A DNA stretch of 50,697 nucleotides. It comes from an uncultured Eubacteriales bacterium (GTDB lineage Bacteria > Bacillota > Clostridia > Christensenellales > QALW01). Position numbers and translations under genes: made by a program. Positions 43,198 through 50,697 of this stretch are shown piece after piece; positions within the stretch are counted from its first letter, which is position 1, and the number at the start of each line of letters is the position of its first letter. The notes under the pieces are model-generated. The model had not been told where the DNA came from. It saw only the letters and a program-made list of their open reading frames with translations, and ran no database searches. The stretch lies in the NCBI GenBank assembly GCA_900547955.1, contig URIR01000010.1, forward strand, positions 1-50,697. Reading direction: 5' to 3'.

Positions 43198-43785
43198 ATG
43201 CTGAGTAAGGTCTGGAAATTCATGATTATTATAGCCCTAGTTTACGGCATGCTGACGGGCAAAGCGGAGCAATTAGGAAGCGCCGCCGTTAAAAGCGCCG
43301 GGGACGCAGTAACTCTCTGCATAAGTCTGTGCGGAATATATGCTTTGTGGTGCGGGCTTATGAAATTAGCCGAAGCAGGCGGACTGCTTAACGCTCTTTC
43401 CAGGCTGCTCTCGCCTATCATAAAGCGCATTTTTCCTCAAGCGGCAAAAAGCAAAGAAGCTTCAAACGCCATAACCATGAATCTGGCCGCCAATATGCTG
43501 GGCCTGGGCAACGCCGCAACTCCGGCCGGACAAAAAGCCATGTGCGAGCTTAAAAAGCTCAGCGGACACGACCGCGCCACAGACGATATGGTGACCCTGC
43601 TGGTTATAAACAATTCCTCTCTAACCCTCGTACCCACTACTGTTATTGCTCTCAGGGCCCAGGCGGGCAGCGCCAGCCCCAGCGAAATTTTTCCCGCGGC
43701 ACTACTGGCTTCGGCTATCAGCACTATATTTGCAGTAATTTTCAGCATAGCGCTGCGCAAAAAACGCGGTAAAGACAAATGCTGA
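43198..43785 (+). CDS. spmA: Spore maturation protein A (nucleoside-recognition domain)
   Basis: 195 residues from the ATG at 43198 (AGAGGTGA upstream; the frame's earlier GTG overlaps that site). A membrane protein with the Gate/nucleoside-recognition fold and motifs NMLGLGNAATPAGQKAM and NNSSLTLVPTT, standard for SpmA. With SpmB it is needed for full dehydration of the spore core in Bacillus and Clostridium. Its stop overlaps the spmB start (ATGCTGA), so translation is coupled. Confidence 0.93.
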   Translation: MLSKVWKFMIIIALVYGMLTGKAEQLGSAAVKSAGDAVTLCISLCGIYALWCGLMKLAEAGGLLNALSRLLSPIIKRIFPQAAKSKEASNAITMNLAANMLGLGNAATPAGQKAMCELKKLSGHDRATDDMVTLLVINNSSLTLVPTTVIALRAQAGSASPSEIFPAALLASAISTIFAVIFSIALRKKRGKDKC

Positions 43786-44312
43786 AATTTCTAACCGCCC
43801 TCGCTTCATATATCGTCCCAGTTTACATACTTATAACCCTGCTTTGCGCCTGGAGAAAAAAAACCGACGTATATCCCTGCTTTCTGGCAGGAGCCAAGGA
43901 AGGTATATCCAGCGCCTTTTCCATACTGCCTTATATGGTAGGCATGCTTTTTGCAATAGGGCTTTGGAGAGCGAGCGGCATAATGGAAGGCATAGGCGCG
44001 CTTATAGATAAAGGGCTTTCTCTCCTGGGCGTACCTGAAGGATTAAGCATGATGCTGCTGCTTCGGCCCCTTTCAGGCTCCGCGGCGCTGGCGGAATTAG
44101 ACCAGATATACGCCCTTTACGGGCCTGACAGCCTCCAGGGACGCCTTGCCTCCGTGCTTATGGGGTCTACCGAAACCATTCTTTATACTATACCCGTATA
44201 CCTGGGCGCGGCCGGCATAAAGGACAGCGGACACGCTCTAAGCGCTTCAATGCTTTCCATGCTGGTCGGAATAATCGCAAGCATATGGATAGTACGACTG
44301 TTCTTCCCATAA
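43779..44312 (+). CDS. spmB: Spore maturation protein B (nucleoside-recognition domain)
   Basis: 177 residues, four to five membrane helices. Motifs GAKEGISSAFSILPYMVGML, LLRPLSGSAALAEL and STETILYTIPVYLGAAGIK are those of SpmB. It is the partner of SpmA with a seven-base overlap. Expression late in sporulation is expected; I could not define a confident sigma-E or sigma-G promoter upstream of spmA. Confidence 0.93.
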   Translation: MLKFLTALASYIVPVYILITLLCAWRKKTDVYPCFLAGAKEGISSAFSILPYMVGMLFAIGLWRASGIMEGIGALIDKGLSLLGVPEGLSMMLLLRPLSGSAALAELDQIYALYGPDSLQGRLASVLMGSTETILYTIPVYLGAAGIKDSGHALSASMLSMLVGIIASIWIVRLFFP

Positions 44313-44604
44313 TTCTTAAAAATATTTTCCGCCCAGGCTCTTTTCTTAAGACGCGACGCTGTAATTATAAAAAAAGCCTTCGTTTGGAATTTATACCAAG
44401 CTCAGACAGACTGCAGCCTACTAAAAACAGCGCATATATATAAATTGCCGGCTGCTAAATATATAATAATAGCCTGACGCTGATATAACGGGCAGCCGCA
44501 TTTTAATTGCCTCGGCCCCTGTACATAAACGCCGGCTCAACCGGCTGTATATAAAACATACCTGAATTTATTATATTTATTTTTACACTTTAACCGCATT
44601 CGGG
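44313..44604. other. Convergent intergenic region without a cloverleaf
   Basis: 292 bases between spmB and the phosphoesterase gene. There is a small hairpin CGCCGG-ctcaa-CCGG near 44531-44546, but no T-tract terminator and no four-arm element. It is the only convergent gap over 100 bases in the window lacking a cloverleaf. Confidence 0.4.
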
Positions 44605-45075
44605 CTATATTCGGTAAATAACCGGCTTGAGCAGCCCGTTCTCCGCACGCAGACAGGCATAGGTGCATTCGCGCGTGCCCGCGCCCGAAAGAGTGCCCGG
44701 ACAGATAAAATATATCCCGTTTTGATAAGTTATATCCGAAATATGCGTATGTCCGTACACAGCAGCGCCGCATTCCAATTCAGCGGCTCTATACATAAGC
44801 TGCATAAGCGAGCTCTTCACACGGTATTTATGCCCGTGCGTCAAAAGCACGCGCACTCCTCCCAAAATAACTATTTCTTCAAGCTCCCCGCCCGAAAAAT
44901 CTCCGTTTCCCTTAATAATAAACGCCGGCTTAAGCGACAATCTGCCCAATTCCTGACCGTCCCGCACATAATCTCCTAAATGCGCGTACATATCCGCGTC
45001 CTTCGTCAATTCCAGCAATCGCGTATAATTGCCGGTATCTCCGTGAGTATCGCTCACGGCATACATAACGCTCAT
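44605..45075 (-). CDS. YfcE/MJ0936-type metallophosphoesterase
   Basis: 156 residues from the ATG at 45075, whose ATGA overlaps the RdgB stop codon and has GGAGG four bases upstream. A calcineurin-like fold with all metal ligands: SDTHGD, GDYV, GNGDFSGG, LTHGHKY and YGHTH. It hydrolyses phosphodiesters in vitro; the cellular substrate is unknown. It is commonly adjacent to rdgB in Firmicutes, as here. Confidence 0.92.
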   Translation of the reverse strand: MSVMYAVSDTHGDTGNYTRLLELTKDADMYAHLGDYVRDGQELGRLSLKPAFIIKGNGDFSGGELEEIVILGGVRVLLTHGHKYRVKSSLMQLMYRAAELECGAAVYGHTHISDITYQNGIYFICPGTLSGAGTRECTYACLRAENGLLKPVIYRI

Positions 45076-45653
45076 ATTTCCTCCAGCTTTCCAGCCAGAA
45101 GCCGGGCCGCCTCCGCTCTGTGGCTCAGCCGGTTTTTCTGCTCCTGAGTCATCTGAGCAAACGTGCATTTATATTCTGGAACATAAAATATTGGGTCGTA
45201 GCCAAAGCCGTCCTCTCCCACAGGAGCCAAAGTAAGGGTTCCCAGCACTTCCCCGCGGGCAGTAAGCTCGGTTTTAGGAGTCACCAAGGCCAGCACGCAT
45301 ACAAAGCTCGCCCGCCGGTCGGTTTTCCCCCGCATCCTTTCCAGTACCAGCTCTAAATTTTTCTTATCGTCGCACGGCTCGCCCGCATACCGCGCCGAAT
45401 AAACTCCCGGTTCGCCGTTTAACGCCTCCACAGCCAGCCCGCTGTCGTCGGCCAACGCGGCGCATCCTGAAATATGGGCTATTTCCCTCGCCTTTTTAAG
45501 CGCGTTGCCCTCAAAGGTATCGGCGTCCTCCACCGTCTCATGCCTTATGCCCGCCTCCGAAAGAGAAAGAATGCTGTTAAAATAAGGCGTCAATATCTGA
45601 CGAAGCTCGTCCAGCTTATGCTTATTGTTGGTTGCTATTATCAATTTATCCAT
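45072..45653 (-). CDS. rdgB: XTP/dITP diphosphatase (RdgB/HAM1)
   Basis: 193 residues. It removes non-canonical purine triphosphates (XTP, ITP, dITP) from the nucleotide pool. Signature segments: ATNNKHKLDELRQIL, ADDSGLAVEALNGEPGVYSARYAG and GFGYDPIFYVPE; the C-terminal SHRAEA is also typical. It overlaps the phosphoesterase gene by four bases and starts three bases after the KtrA stop codon. Confidence 0.95.
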   Translation of the reverse strand: MDKLIIATNNKHKLDELRQILTPYFNSILSLSEAGIRHETVEDADTFEGNALKKAREIAHISGCAALADDSGLAVEALNGEPGVYSARYAGEPCDDKKNLELVLERMRGKTDRRASFVCVLALVTPKTELTARGEVLGTLTLAPVGEDGFGYDPIFYVPEYKCTFAQMTQEQKNRLSHRAEAARLLAGKLEEI

Positions 45654-45656
45654 GCT

Positions 45657-46316
45657 CTATTTTTCCAGATGCTTATTTTCCAGCCGCGCTATACTGTCGT
45701 TGCGTCCCACTATTATCAAGGTATCCCCCTCGCGCACTACATCGTCGGCCGAGGGCGAAACTATAATATCCTTTTTATGCTTAATTCCTATAACCGTTAT
45801 GCCGAATTTAGCCCGAAGATTAAGCGCCGAAAGAGTCTTATCATACCACGCGGCCGGCGGATTCAGCTCTACAAGCCCGTAATCGGGCGCCAGCTCTATA
45901 AAATCCATAATACCTGCCGAAACCAGGCTGTGAGCTACCCTTACGCCCATGCTCTTTTCAGGAAGTATCACCTTATCCGCGCCTATCATAGAAAGTATTT
46001 TGGCGTGAAGCTCGTTGGTAGCCTTAACAAACACTTTAGCGCATCCCAGCTCCTTGCACAGCAAGGTTATAAGCATGCAGCTTTCAAGATTTGTGCCTAT
46101 AGAAATAACAACCGCGTCAAAATTTCTTATACCCAGCTCCTTAAGGGCCGCCGGGTCGGTAGCGTCTGCCTGAATAGCATGAGTCACCTTATCGGCAACG
46201 TCAGCCACCTTATCCTCGGATGAATCTATGCAAAGCACCTCATGTCCCATATCGTTAAGGGTAGTAGCCAGACTGCGCCCAAAGCACCCCATCCCTATAA
46301 CGGCAAAACTCTTCAT
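45657..46316 (-). CDS. ktrA: KtrA/TrkA-type potassium uptake regulatory subunit
   Basis: 219 residues from the ATG at 46316 (AAGGAG nine bases upstream; the in-frame TTG two codons earlier is less likely). An N-terminal RCK Rossmann domain (AVIGMGCFGRSLATTL) binds ATP/ADP or NAD. A C-terminal TrkA-C domain follows from about residue 135 and is a candidate c-di-AMP site in related proteins. Single-RCK length indicates the KtrA rather than E. coli TrkA type. It forms a ring on the cytoplasmic face of the KtrB channel encoded immediately upstream. Confidence 0.92.
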   Translation of the reverse strand: MKSFAVIGMGCFGRSLATTLNDMGHEVLCIDSSEDKVADVADKVTHAIQADATDPAALKELGIRNFDAVVISIGTNLESCMLITLLCKELGCAKVFVKATNELHAKILSMIGADKVILPEKSMGVRVAHSLVSAGIMDFIELAPDYGLVELNPPAAWYDKTLSALNLRAKFGITVIGIKHKKDIIVSPSADDVVREGDTLIIVGRNDSIARLENKHLEK

Positions 46317-46380
46317 CTGCAAATTCTCCTTTTCAGAAAAATATTTTTATAATTTTTATTAGTTCAGTCATACACAGGCA

Positions 46381-47754
46381 TCAGCCTATAATTATGCGGC
46401 CCTCAGGATACTTAACCGAAGACTTCTGAGGAGAAGAATGCCTGCTTAAAGCTATTGTAAGGGTAAGCGGCCCTATCCTGCCTATAAACATGGTAATCAT
46501 AAGCAGTATTTTACTTGGAAGGGTAAGACTGCCCGTCATGCCTGTGGAAACGCCCACCGTGCCGAACGCAGAAGCGCTCTCAAAAAGCATATCGACATAA
46601 TCGTAGCTGGCTGTATTCGGATTATCCTGCTCGAATATAGAGAGCAGCACCGAGGATAACAGCACCACAAACAAAGATATGATTACTATTGCTATGGCCT
46701 TGAGCACAAGCTGATGAGGAATCCTGTGCTTATATGCCACTACCTCATCCTTATTCATAACTATTGTATACACCAGCATTATAAGCAGGAACATAGTGGT
46801 GGTTTTAATCCCGCCGCCAGTAGAAGCAGGCGAAGCGCCTATAAACATAAATATTACCGACAATATCTTGCTTGAATCATGAAGATTGCCCGCGCCTATG
46901 GAATCATAGCCCGCAGTCCGCAGCGTTACCGAATGAAAGAATGCGTTCATAACCCCGTCGCCCGCCGACATTCCTCCCAGAGTTTTAGAATTGCCTATTT
47001 CAGCAACATAAAACAGCAGAAAGCCGCTTAAAAGCAGGAGACCCGTGCATACCAGCACAACCTTAGTATGCAGGGAAAACTTTGAGAACCGACGCACCTT
47101 TAATATATCCACCAATACGCCGAAGCCCAGACCGCCCAGAATTATAAGAACGCTTATAGTCAATATAATTATGGGCTCGGAATTAACCGGCACCAGGCTG
47201 GCGCCCAAGCCCAATATATCAAAGCCGGCGTTGCAAAACGCAGAAACTGAATGAAATATTGAAAAATAAATACCCCTGCCCCAGCCGTACATCGGAATAA
47301 AGCTTACAGCAAGCATTATGGCCCCTATCAATTCTATAGCCAGCGTAAGAGCCAAAATATGCAGCGTCATTTTAACCAATCCCTGCAGCTGGAACTGATT
47401 ATACTGCTCCTGCATAATAAGCCGGTCGCGCAGAGTTATGCGCTTGCGCACAATCAAAAACAGCGTCGCCGCCAGAGTCATAAAGCCCAGACCACCAATC
47501 TGTATAAGCAGCATTATGACTATCTGGCCAAAAACAGAATAAACCGCGCCTGTATCATAAACCACAAGACCGGTAACGCATACCGCGCTGGTAGCTGTAA
47601 AAAGCGCGTTTTCAAAAGGCAGGCTCTCGCCGTCGGCTGAGCTTACAGGCAAAGAGAGCAGTATTCCTCCTATAAATATGACGGCCAAAAAGCCCAAAGC
47701 TATTATTTGAGGCGGACTAAGCCGTCTTGTCCGTCTTTCATTTTCCAAAATCAT
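46381..47754 (-). CDS. ktrB: KtrB/TrkH-type potassium channel subunit
   Basis: 457 residues containing the four-fold M1-P-M2 repeat. Selectivity-filter-like loops are visible at TSAVCVTGLVVYDT, HSVSAFCNAGFDI, HSVTLRTAGYDSI and ESASAFGTVGVSTG. It conducts K+ (with Na+ coupling in many homologues) through the cytoplasmic membrane. GGAGG precedes the ATG. It forms an operon with ktrA, rdgB and the phosphoesterase. I found no ydaO (c-di-AMP) riboswitch in the leader. Confidence 0.94.
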   Translation of the reverse strand: MILENERRTRRLSPPQIIALGFLAVIFIGGILLSLPVSSADGESLPFENALFTATSAVCVTGLVVYDTGAVYSVFGQIVIMLLIQIGGLGFMTLAATLFLIVRKRITLRDRLIMQEQYNQFQLQGLVKMTLHILALTLAIELIGAIMLAVSFIPMYGWGRGIYFSIFHSVSAFCNAGFDILGLGASLVPVNSEPIIILTISVLIILGGLGFGVLVDILKVRRFSKFSLHTKVVLVCTGLLLLSGFLLFYVAEIGNSKTLGGMSAGDGVMNAFFHSVTLRTAGYDSIGAGNLHDSSKILSVIFMFIGASPASTGGGIKTTTMFLLIMLVYTIVMNKDEVVAYKHRIPHQLVLKAIAIVIISLFVVLLSSVLLSIFEQDNPNTASYDYVDMLFESASAFGTVGVSTGMTGSLTLPSKILLMITMFIGRIGPLTLTIALSRHSSPQKSSVKYPEGRIIIG

Positions 47755-47788
47755 GCCCTCCAGCTAAGGATAAGTTTTCTACGCGGCT

Positions 47789-47816
47789 ATTATACCATGT
47801 ATTGCATAAAACGCAA
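47789..47816 (-). promoter_or_regulatory. Sigma-A-type promoter of the ktrB operon
   Basis: On the minus strand: TTGCGT (47816-47811), 16-nt spacer, TATAAT (47794-47789), 35 nt before the start codon. Confidence 0.68.
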
Positions 47817-47968
47817 GCAAACTTTCAATAAAATATAATCCTGCGCCGTCTGAACAGAACGCGCGCATTGCATGCCGTTCAACCTATTTTCTACACCCCG
47901 TCCTCCGCATGAAAGGCAGCGTTTTTTTAATAAAATATATAATAAGCGGCTGCCTTTCTCCGCGCATC

Positions 47969-48296
47969 TTAGACAATATAATCAAAGTACAATGCGCCTT
48001 GAATGGATGAATTATTTGGTTTTGCCGCGTTGCCATCCTTGAAATGCGCCCGATATTTCTGCATCCTGCCGCCTTGCAAAAAACGCGCCCGGTATTTCCG
48101 CGTCCTGCCGCCTTGCAGAACCGGAAAAATTTCATTTTCTCTGCGGTCGGAGATTTTGCTTTTAATTCCCGTTGATTGGCCGCACGGCGCGCGATTGAAG
48201 ACATACCGGGCGTATTTTCAGGACCGCGCAGCAAAGCGGACGCAGCAGCGGGCAATGACAGCAAAACCGCATTGTACCTTGATTGTATTATCTAAT
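47969..48296. mobile_element. Second type of inverted-repeat element (about 330 bp)
   Basis: The ends TTAGACAATATAATCAAAG and TTAGATAATACAATCAAGG (the latter on the complementary strand) continue into GTACAATGCG on both sides: about 28-bp terminal inverted repeats. The GC-rich interior contains a 39-base unit repeated twice in tandem (48046-48084 and 48085-48123, both ending CCTGCCGCCTTGCA plus a few bases). An inverted partial copy lies near 48208-48228 (ATACCGGGCG). No coding region is convincing. The ends differ from the TACCCT family, so it is a separate element. No clear target duplication is visible. Confidence 0.6.
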
Positions 48297-48387
48297 CTAA
48301 TAAAAATATTAAAAACCCTCTTGCAATGTGCTGTTCTGCGCATTATACTATAGAAAATAAGCGTTTTCAGAGAAAGGAACAGCTATT

Positions 48388-49107
48388 ATGGAAGAACTTA
48401 AATGGAATGGTTTTAAACGGCTGGATTTTGATTTTAACGGACGCAGAGCCATTCTGGTTATACCCATTAATCCACATCCTGAAGGCAAATGGTGCATAAA
48501 AACCGAATATTTCGGCGCATTTCCCGAGTTAGAACTGGAATTGCTGAATCGCGGATTCTATTTAGGATATATTTCAAATATTACGCGCTGGAGTACGGAC
48601 GAGGACCAAGACGTCCGAAGCGAATTTATCAATTATCTAGCTTACGGCTATGGATTAAAAAGCCAATGCCTGCTTATAGGCATGAGCTGCGGAGGACTGC
48701 ACGCCGCCGAAATGGCTGCAAGGCATCCGGAAAACGTTTCGGCGCTCTATCTGGACGCACCCGTGCTCAATCTTTTAAGCTGCCCAGGCGGATTGGGAAT
48801 TTCCACATGCCAGTTCTGGGACGAATTTTACGCGGCAAAGGGAATGAGCATGTCCGAGCTTATATGCTATAGAAACAATCCCATAGACAAAATGGATATT
48901 TTTATTAAAAACAGGCTTCCCATATATATGACATACGGAGATAAAGACGACACGGTTCCCTACTGCGAAAACGGAGAGCTGCTGGCAAAATATTATCACG
49001 AACACAACGGAACCCTGATTACCGAATGCAAGCAGGGCTGCGGCCATCATCCGCACGGCCCGCTTGATATTATCCGAACGGCCAATATCCTTGAAGAGTG
49101 GGCTTAA
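48388..49107 (+). CDS. Alpha/beta hydrolase, small carboxylesterase-like
   Basis: 239 residues, no signal peptide. The nucleophile elbow GMSCGG places Ser100. An acid is expected in YGDKDDTVPY (Asp185-188) and the base in GCGHHPHGP (His220/221). The tight-turn sequence suggests a prolyl-oligopeptidase or acetyl-esterase-like fold; the substrate is unknown. AGAAAGGAAC precedes the ATG. A MITE starts 10 nt after the stop codon. Confidence 0.8.
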   Translation: MEELKWNGFKRLDFDFNGRRAILVIPINPHPEGKWCIKTEYFGAFPELELELLNRGFYLGYISNITRWSTDEDQDVRSEFINYLAYGYGLKSQCLLIGMSCGGLHAAEMAARHPENVSALYLDAPVLNLLSCPGGLGISTCQFWDEFYAAKGMSMSELICYRNNPIDKMDIFIKNRLPIYMTYGDKDDTVPYCENGELLAKYYHEHNGTLITECKQGCGHHPHGPLDIIRTANILEEWA

Positions 49108-49116
49108 AGCCTTTAA

Positions 49117-49286
49117 TACCCTCAGTTTAGAAGGAACTACACGTCTCAAAGAAAAAGAAGGCATGAAATTTGTGCCAGGTCAAGCGCGCTTGAAGGAGAA
49201 ATGTGCCGGGCGCACATGGAATCAAAGCAGCGCAGCAGGACGCAGATTTTATGCCTTCTGACCGTCTTTCTTGTAAACTGAGGGTA
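49117..49286. mobile_element. MITE-like element, copy 3 (170 bp)
   Basis: Terminal inverted repeats TACCCTCAGTTTAGAAG and the complement of TACCCTCAGTTTACAAG, bounded by TA. A nested inverted repeat AGAAGGCAT..ATGCCTTCT lies inside. The hairpin ATGTGC/GCACAT (49201-49217) corresponds to that of copies 1 and 4. It is shorter than copies 1 and 2 but shares the core GCAGCAGGACGC. Confidence 0.85.
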
Positions 49287-49457
49287 TATTTTTTAAGAAC
49301 TGGCAAGCCCGGAATAGGGGGAAGAGCGTATGCGCTGCAATAGATATAATTCGCGTCTTTTTGCATAGCTGCAAATGTTAAACAGGCAAGCTCTGTCACC
49401 CTTTTATCAAGGTTTCATAATAATGATAATGTAAAAATAATCAGGAGGTTGCAATTT

Positions 49458-50465
49458 GTGAAAAGAAAGCTTATAAGCATTTTATGCGTACTTATTTTGA
49501 CCGTGACGACCGTAGGAATGCTAACCGGTTGTCAGAGCAAGGACGAAAATGTGGTAAGAGTAAACGAGGTAACGCATTCTATATTTTATGCGCCGTTTTA
49601 TGCTGCAATGAGTCTGGGCTATTTTGAAGAAGAGGGCATAACTATTGATTTAACCAATGGAGGCGGCTCGGATAAGAGCATGACCGCGGTAATTTCGGGC
49701 CAGGCGGATATAGGGCTGATGGGCCCGGAGACTGGCGTGTATGTATGCAATGAAGGGCGGGAGGACCATGCGGTTATAATAGGCCAGCTTACAAAACGTG
49801 ACGGTTCGTTTCTTTTGGGCAAGACTAAGGATGATAATTTTACTTGGGATAAGCTTAAAGGCACAAGCATAATTGGAGGCCGCAAGGGAGGCATGCCTCA
49901 GATGACTCTGGAATATGTAATGAAAAAGAATGGAGTAGTTCCTGGGGTGGACGCCAATGTTAGGATAGACGTTCAATTTGACCTTATGGGCGGAGCATTT
50001 ATAGGAGGAGAGGATGATTATGTGGCCCTGTTTGAGCCAGTTGCTTCTACTATGGAGCTGGCTGGAGAAGGATATATAGTAGCGTCTATAGGAGAAGAAG
50101 GCGGCGAGGTGCCTTATACCTGCTTTATGGCTACTAAGGATTATCTTAAGGAGCATGGAGATATTGCCGAAGCTTTTATGCGTGCGGTATATAAAGGACA
50201 GCAGTGGGTTGCTTCGGCTGAGCCTGAAGAGATTGCGGAGGCTATAGCCTATTCGTTCCCTGATAACGATATGGAATTATTAGTAACGGTTGTTAAGCGC
50301 TATAAGGATATAGATGTTTGGATGAGCGATCCGGTTATGAAGGAGGACGCATATAATCGGCTTATATCCATAATTAAGGAAGCTGGAATTATAGAAAACG
50401 GGCCGGAATTTGAAAAACTGGTGGATAATAGCATAGCGCAAAAAATCATTGACGAACAGGCTTAA
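49458..50465 (+). CDS. ABC transporter substrate-binding lipoprotein, NMT1/SsuA type
   Basis: 335 residues from the GTG at 49458, which has AGGAGG nine bases upstream; the frame's TTG start directly abuts that site. Lipoprotein signal with Cys25 (LTGC). The mature part is a type II periplasmic-binding fold: HSIFYAPFYAAMSLGYFEEEGI, GGSDKSMTAVISGQADIGLMGPE and IGGRKGGMPQMTLEYVMKK, typical of NMT1/THI5-like and sulfonate/taurine binding proteins. The ligand may be a thiamine precursor, a sulfonate or a nitrate-like anion; it is not decidable here. No permease or ATPase gene adjoins it. It lies between two direct copies of the MITE family, and by eye uses AAG and GAG more than its neighbours. Confidence 0.85.
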   Translation: MKRKLISILCVLILTVTTVGMLTGCQSKDENVVRVNEVTHSIFYAPFYAAMSLGYFEEEGITIDLTNGGGSDKSMTAVISGQADIGLMGPETGVYVCNEGREDHAVIIGQLTKRDGSFLLGKTKDDNFTWDKLKGTSIIGGRKGGMPQMTLEYVMKKNGVVPGVDANVRIDVQFDLMGGAFIGGEDDYVALFEPVASTMELAGEGYIVASIGEEGGEVPYTCFMATKDYLKEHGDIAEAFMRAVYKGQQWVASAEPEEIAEAIAYSFPDNDMELLVTVVKRYKDIDVWMSDPVMKEDAYNRLISIIKEAGIIENGPEFEKLVDNSIAQKIIDEQA

Positions 50466-50480
50466 AGGGATTAAATGAAA

Positions 50481-50511
50481 AAAGCCTCGGCTAGAAAAAA
50501 GCCGGGGCTTT
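50481..50511. terminator. Hairpin after the binding-protein gene
   Basis: 50481-50491 pairs with 50501-50511 (11 bp, one G-T). The T-run is on the minus strand (TTTTTT), so it may mainly stop a leftward transcript coming from beyond the window. On the plus strand only TTT follows. Confidence 0.65.
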
Positions 50512-50547
50512 AAAAAGTTTCCCATTAAAAATATGCTCATATGCCCA

Positions 50548-50697
50548 TACCCTCAGTTTACAAGGAACTACACGCCTCAAAACGGGATAATTTCTTGGAG
50601 GTCGCAGAGTCAGAAGGCATAAAAATTGGCGTCATGCAATGTGCTTAAACGACATGTACCGGGCGTACATGGAATCAAAGCAACGCAGCAGGACGCA
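50548..50697. mobile_element. MITE-like element, copy 4 (cut by window end)
   Basis: It begins TACCCTCAGTTTACAAGG after TA and follows copy 3 for its first 37 bases with few differences. Inside are the hairpin CATGTAC-cgggc-GTACATG (50653-50671) and the core GCAGCAGGACGCA at the window end. The right terminal repeat is not in the window. It has the same orientation as copy 3. Confidence 0.83.

Noticed and set aside
45076..45168. N-terminal extension of the YfcE-type phosphoesterase
   Set aside because: It reads out-of-frame through rdgB; the family start is the ATG at 45075.
47755..47960. ydaO c-di-AMP riboswitch upstream of ktrB
   Set aside because: The promoter lies only 35 nt from the start codon, leaving no room, and the motif is not seen further upstream.
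48046..48123. CRISPR-like repeat
   Set aside because: Two units directly abutting with no spacers; no cas genes.
47884..48353. Overlapping open frames of 116-126 residues on both strands
   Set aside because: They lie within an inverted-repeat element, contain its tandem repeat units and lack ribosome sites.

Overview
The window looks like chromosomal DNA from an anaerobic, endospore-forming member of the Clostridia (Firmicutes). The evidence is a spore-germination GerA/GerB/GerC operon with a sigma-G-type promoter, the spore-maturation pair SpmA/SpmB, SpoIID, an AbrB-type regulator, a glycyl-radical enzyme with its activase, and strong Shine-Dalgarno sites. Genus cannot be resolved from sequence alone. 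I see no tRNA, rRNA, CRISPR array, phage genes or transposase.

Layout. 0-7 kb: three exported proteins: a GH71/GH99-like lipoprotein, an 890-residue lipoprotein of unknown family, and a membrane-anchored protein with two carbohydrate-binding-like repeats. 7.5-12.8 kb: an AraC regulator divergent from a short glycyl-radical enzyme, its radical-SAM activase and a zinc alcohol dehydrogenase. 13.2-19.3 kb: envelope and housekeeping genes (Lnt-like acyltransferase, lipid kinase, DUF5711-type protein, CvpA, ribosomal protein L9, LCP ligase). 19.5-24 kb, minus strand: Na+/solute symporter, YwmB-like protein, MurA, SpoIID. 24.3-33.5 kb: GH78 alpha-L-rhamnosidase, acyl-CoA ligase, TIM-barrel isomerase and two tandem related esterases, one cytoplasmic and one lipoprotein. 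33.8-39.4 kb: Ogt, the gerA operon, MntP, and S21 (rpsU, a short gene). 39.6-49 kb: TrmN6-like and RsmI methyltransferases, DUF1848, AbrB, SpmA/B, a phosphoesterase, RdgB, a KtrAB potassium system and an alpha/beta hydrolase. 49.4-50.5 kb: an orphan NMT1/SsuA-type binding lipoprotein lying between two mobile-element copies.

The most striking signal is non-coding. Seven intergenic elements (about 2.5, 7.5, 13.0, 19.4, 24.2, 30.5 and 39.1 kb) fold on paper into the same four-armed cloverleaf: a long outer stem (up to 43 of 44 paired bases) closing three consecutive hairpins, most with 2-4-nt loops. In two copies the four helices abut with no unpaired base. Arm sequences differ between copies while pairing is kept, which suggests selection on structure. 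All lie 3' of genes. Four fill gaps between convergent genes, and one runs from 5 nt after one stop codon to 6 nt before the opposing one. I find no matching description and propose them as an undescribed repeat/terminus family.

A second dispersed family has four copies (27494-27771, 42185-42462, 49117-49286, 50548-window end). They have TACCCT-type terminal inverted repeats bounded by TA, like IS630/Tc1-mariner-derived MITEs, and share an internal hairpin whose stem covaries. A third, unrelated inverted-repeat element lies at 47969-48296.
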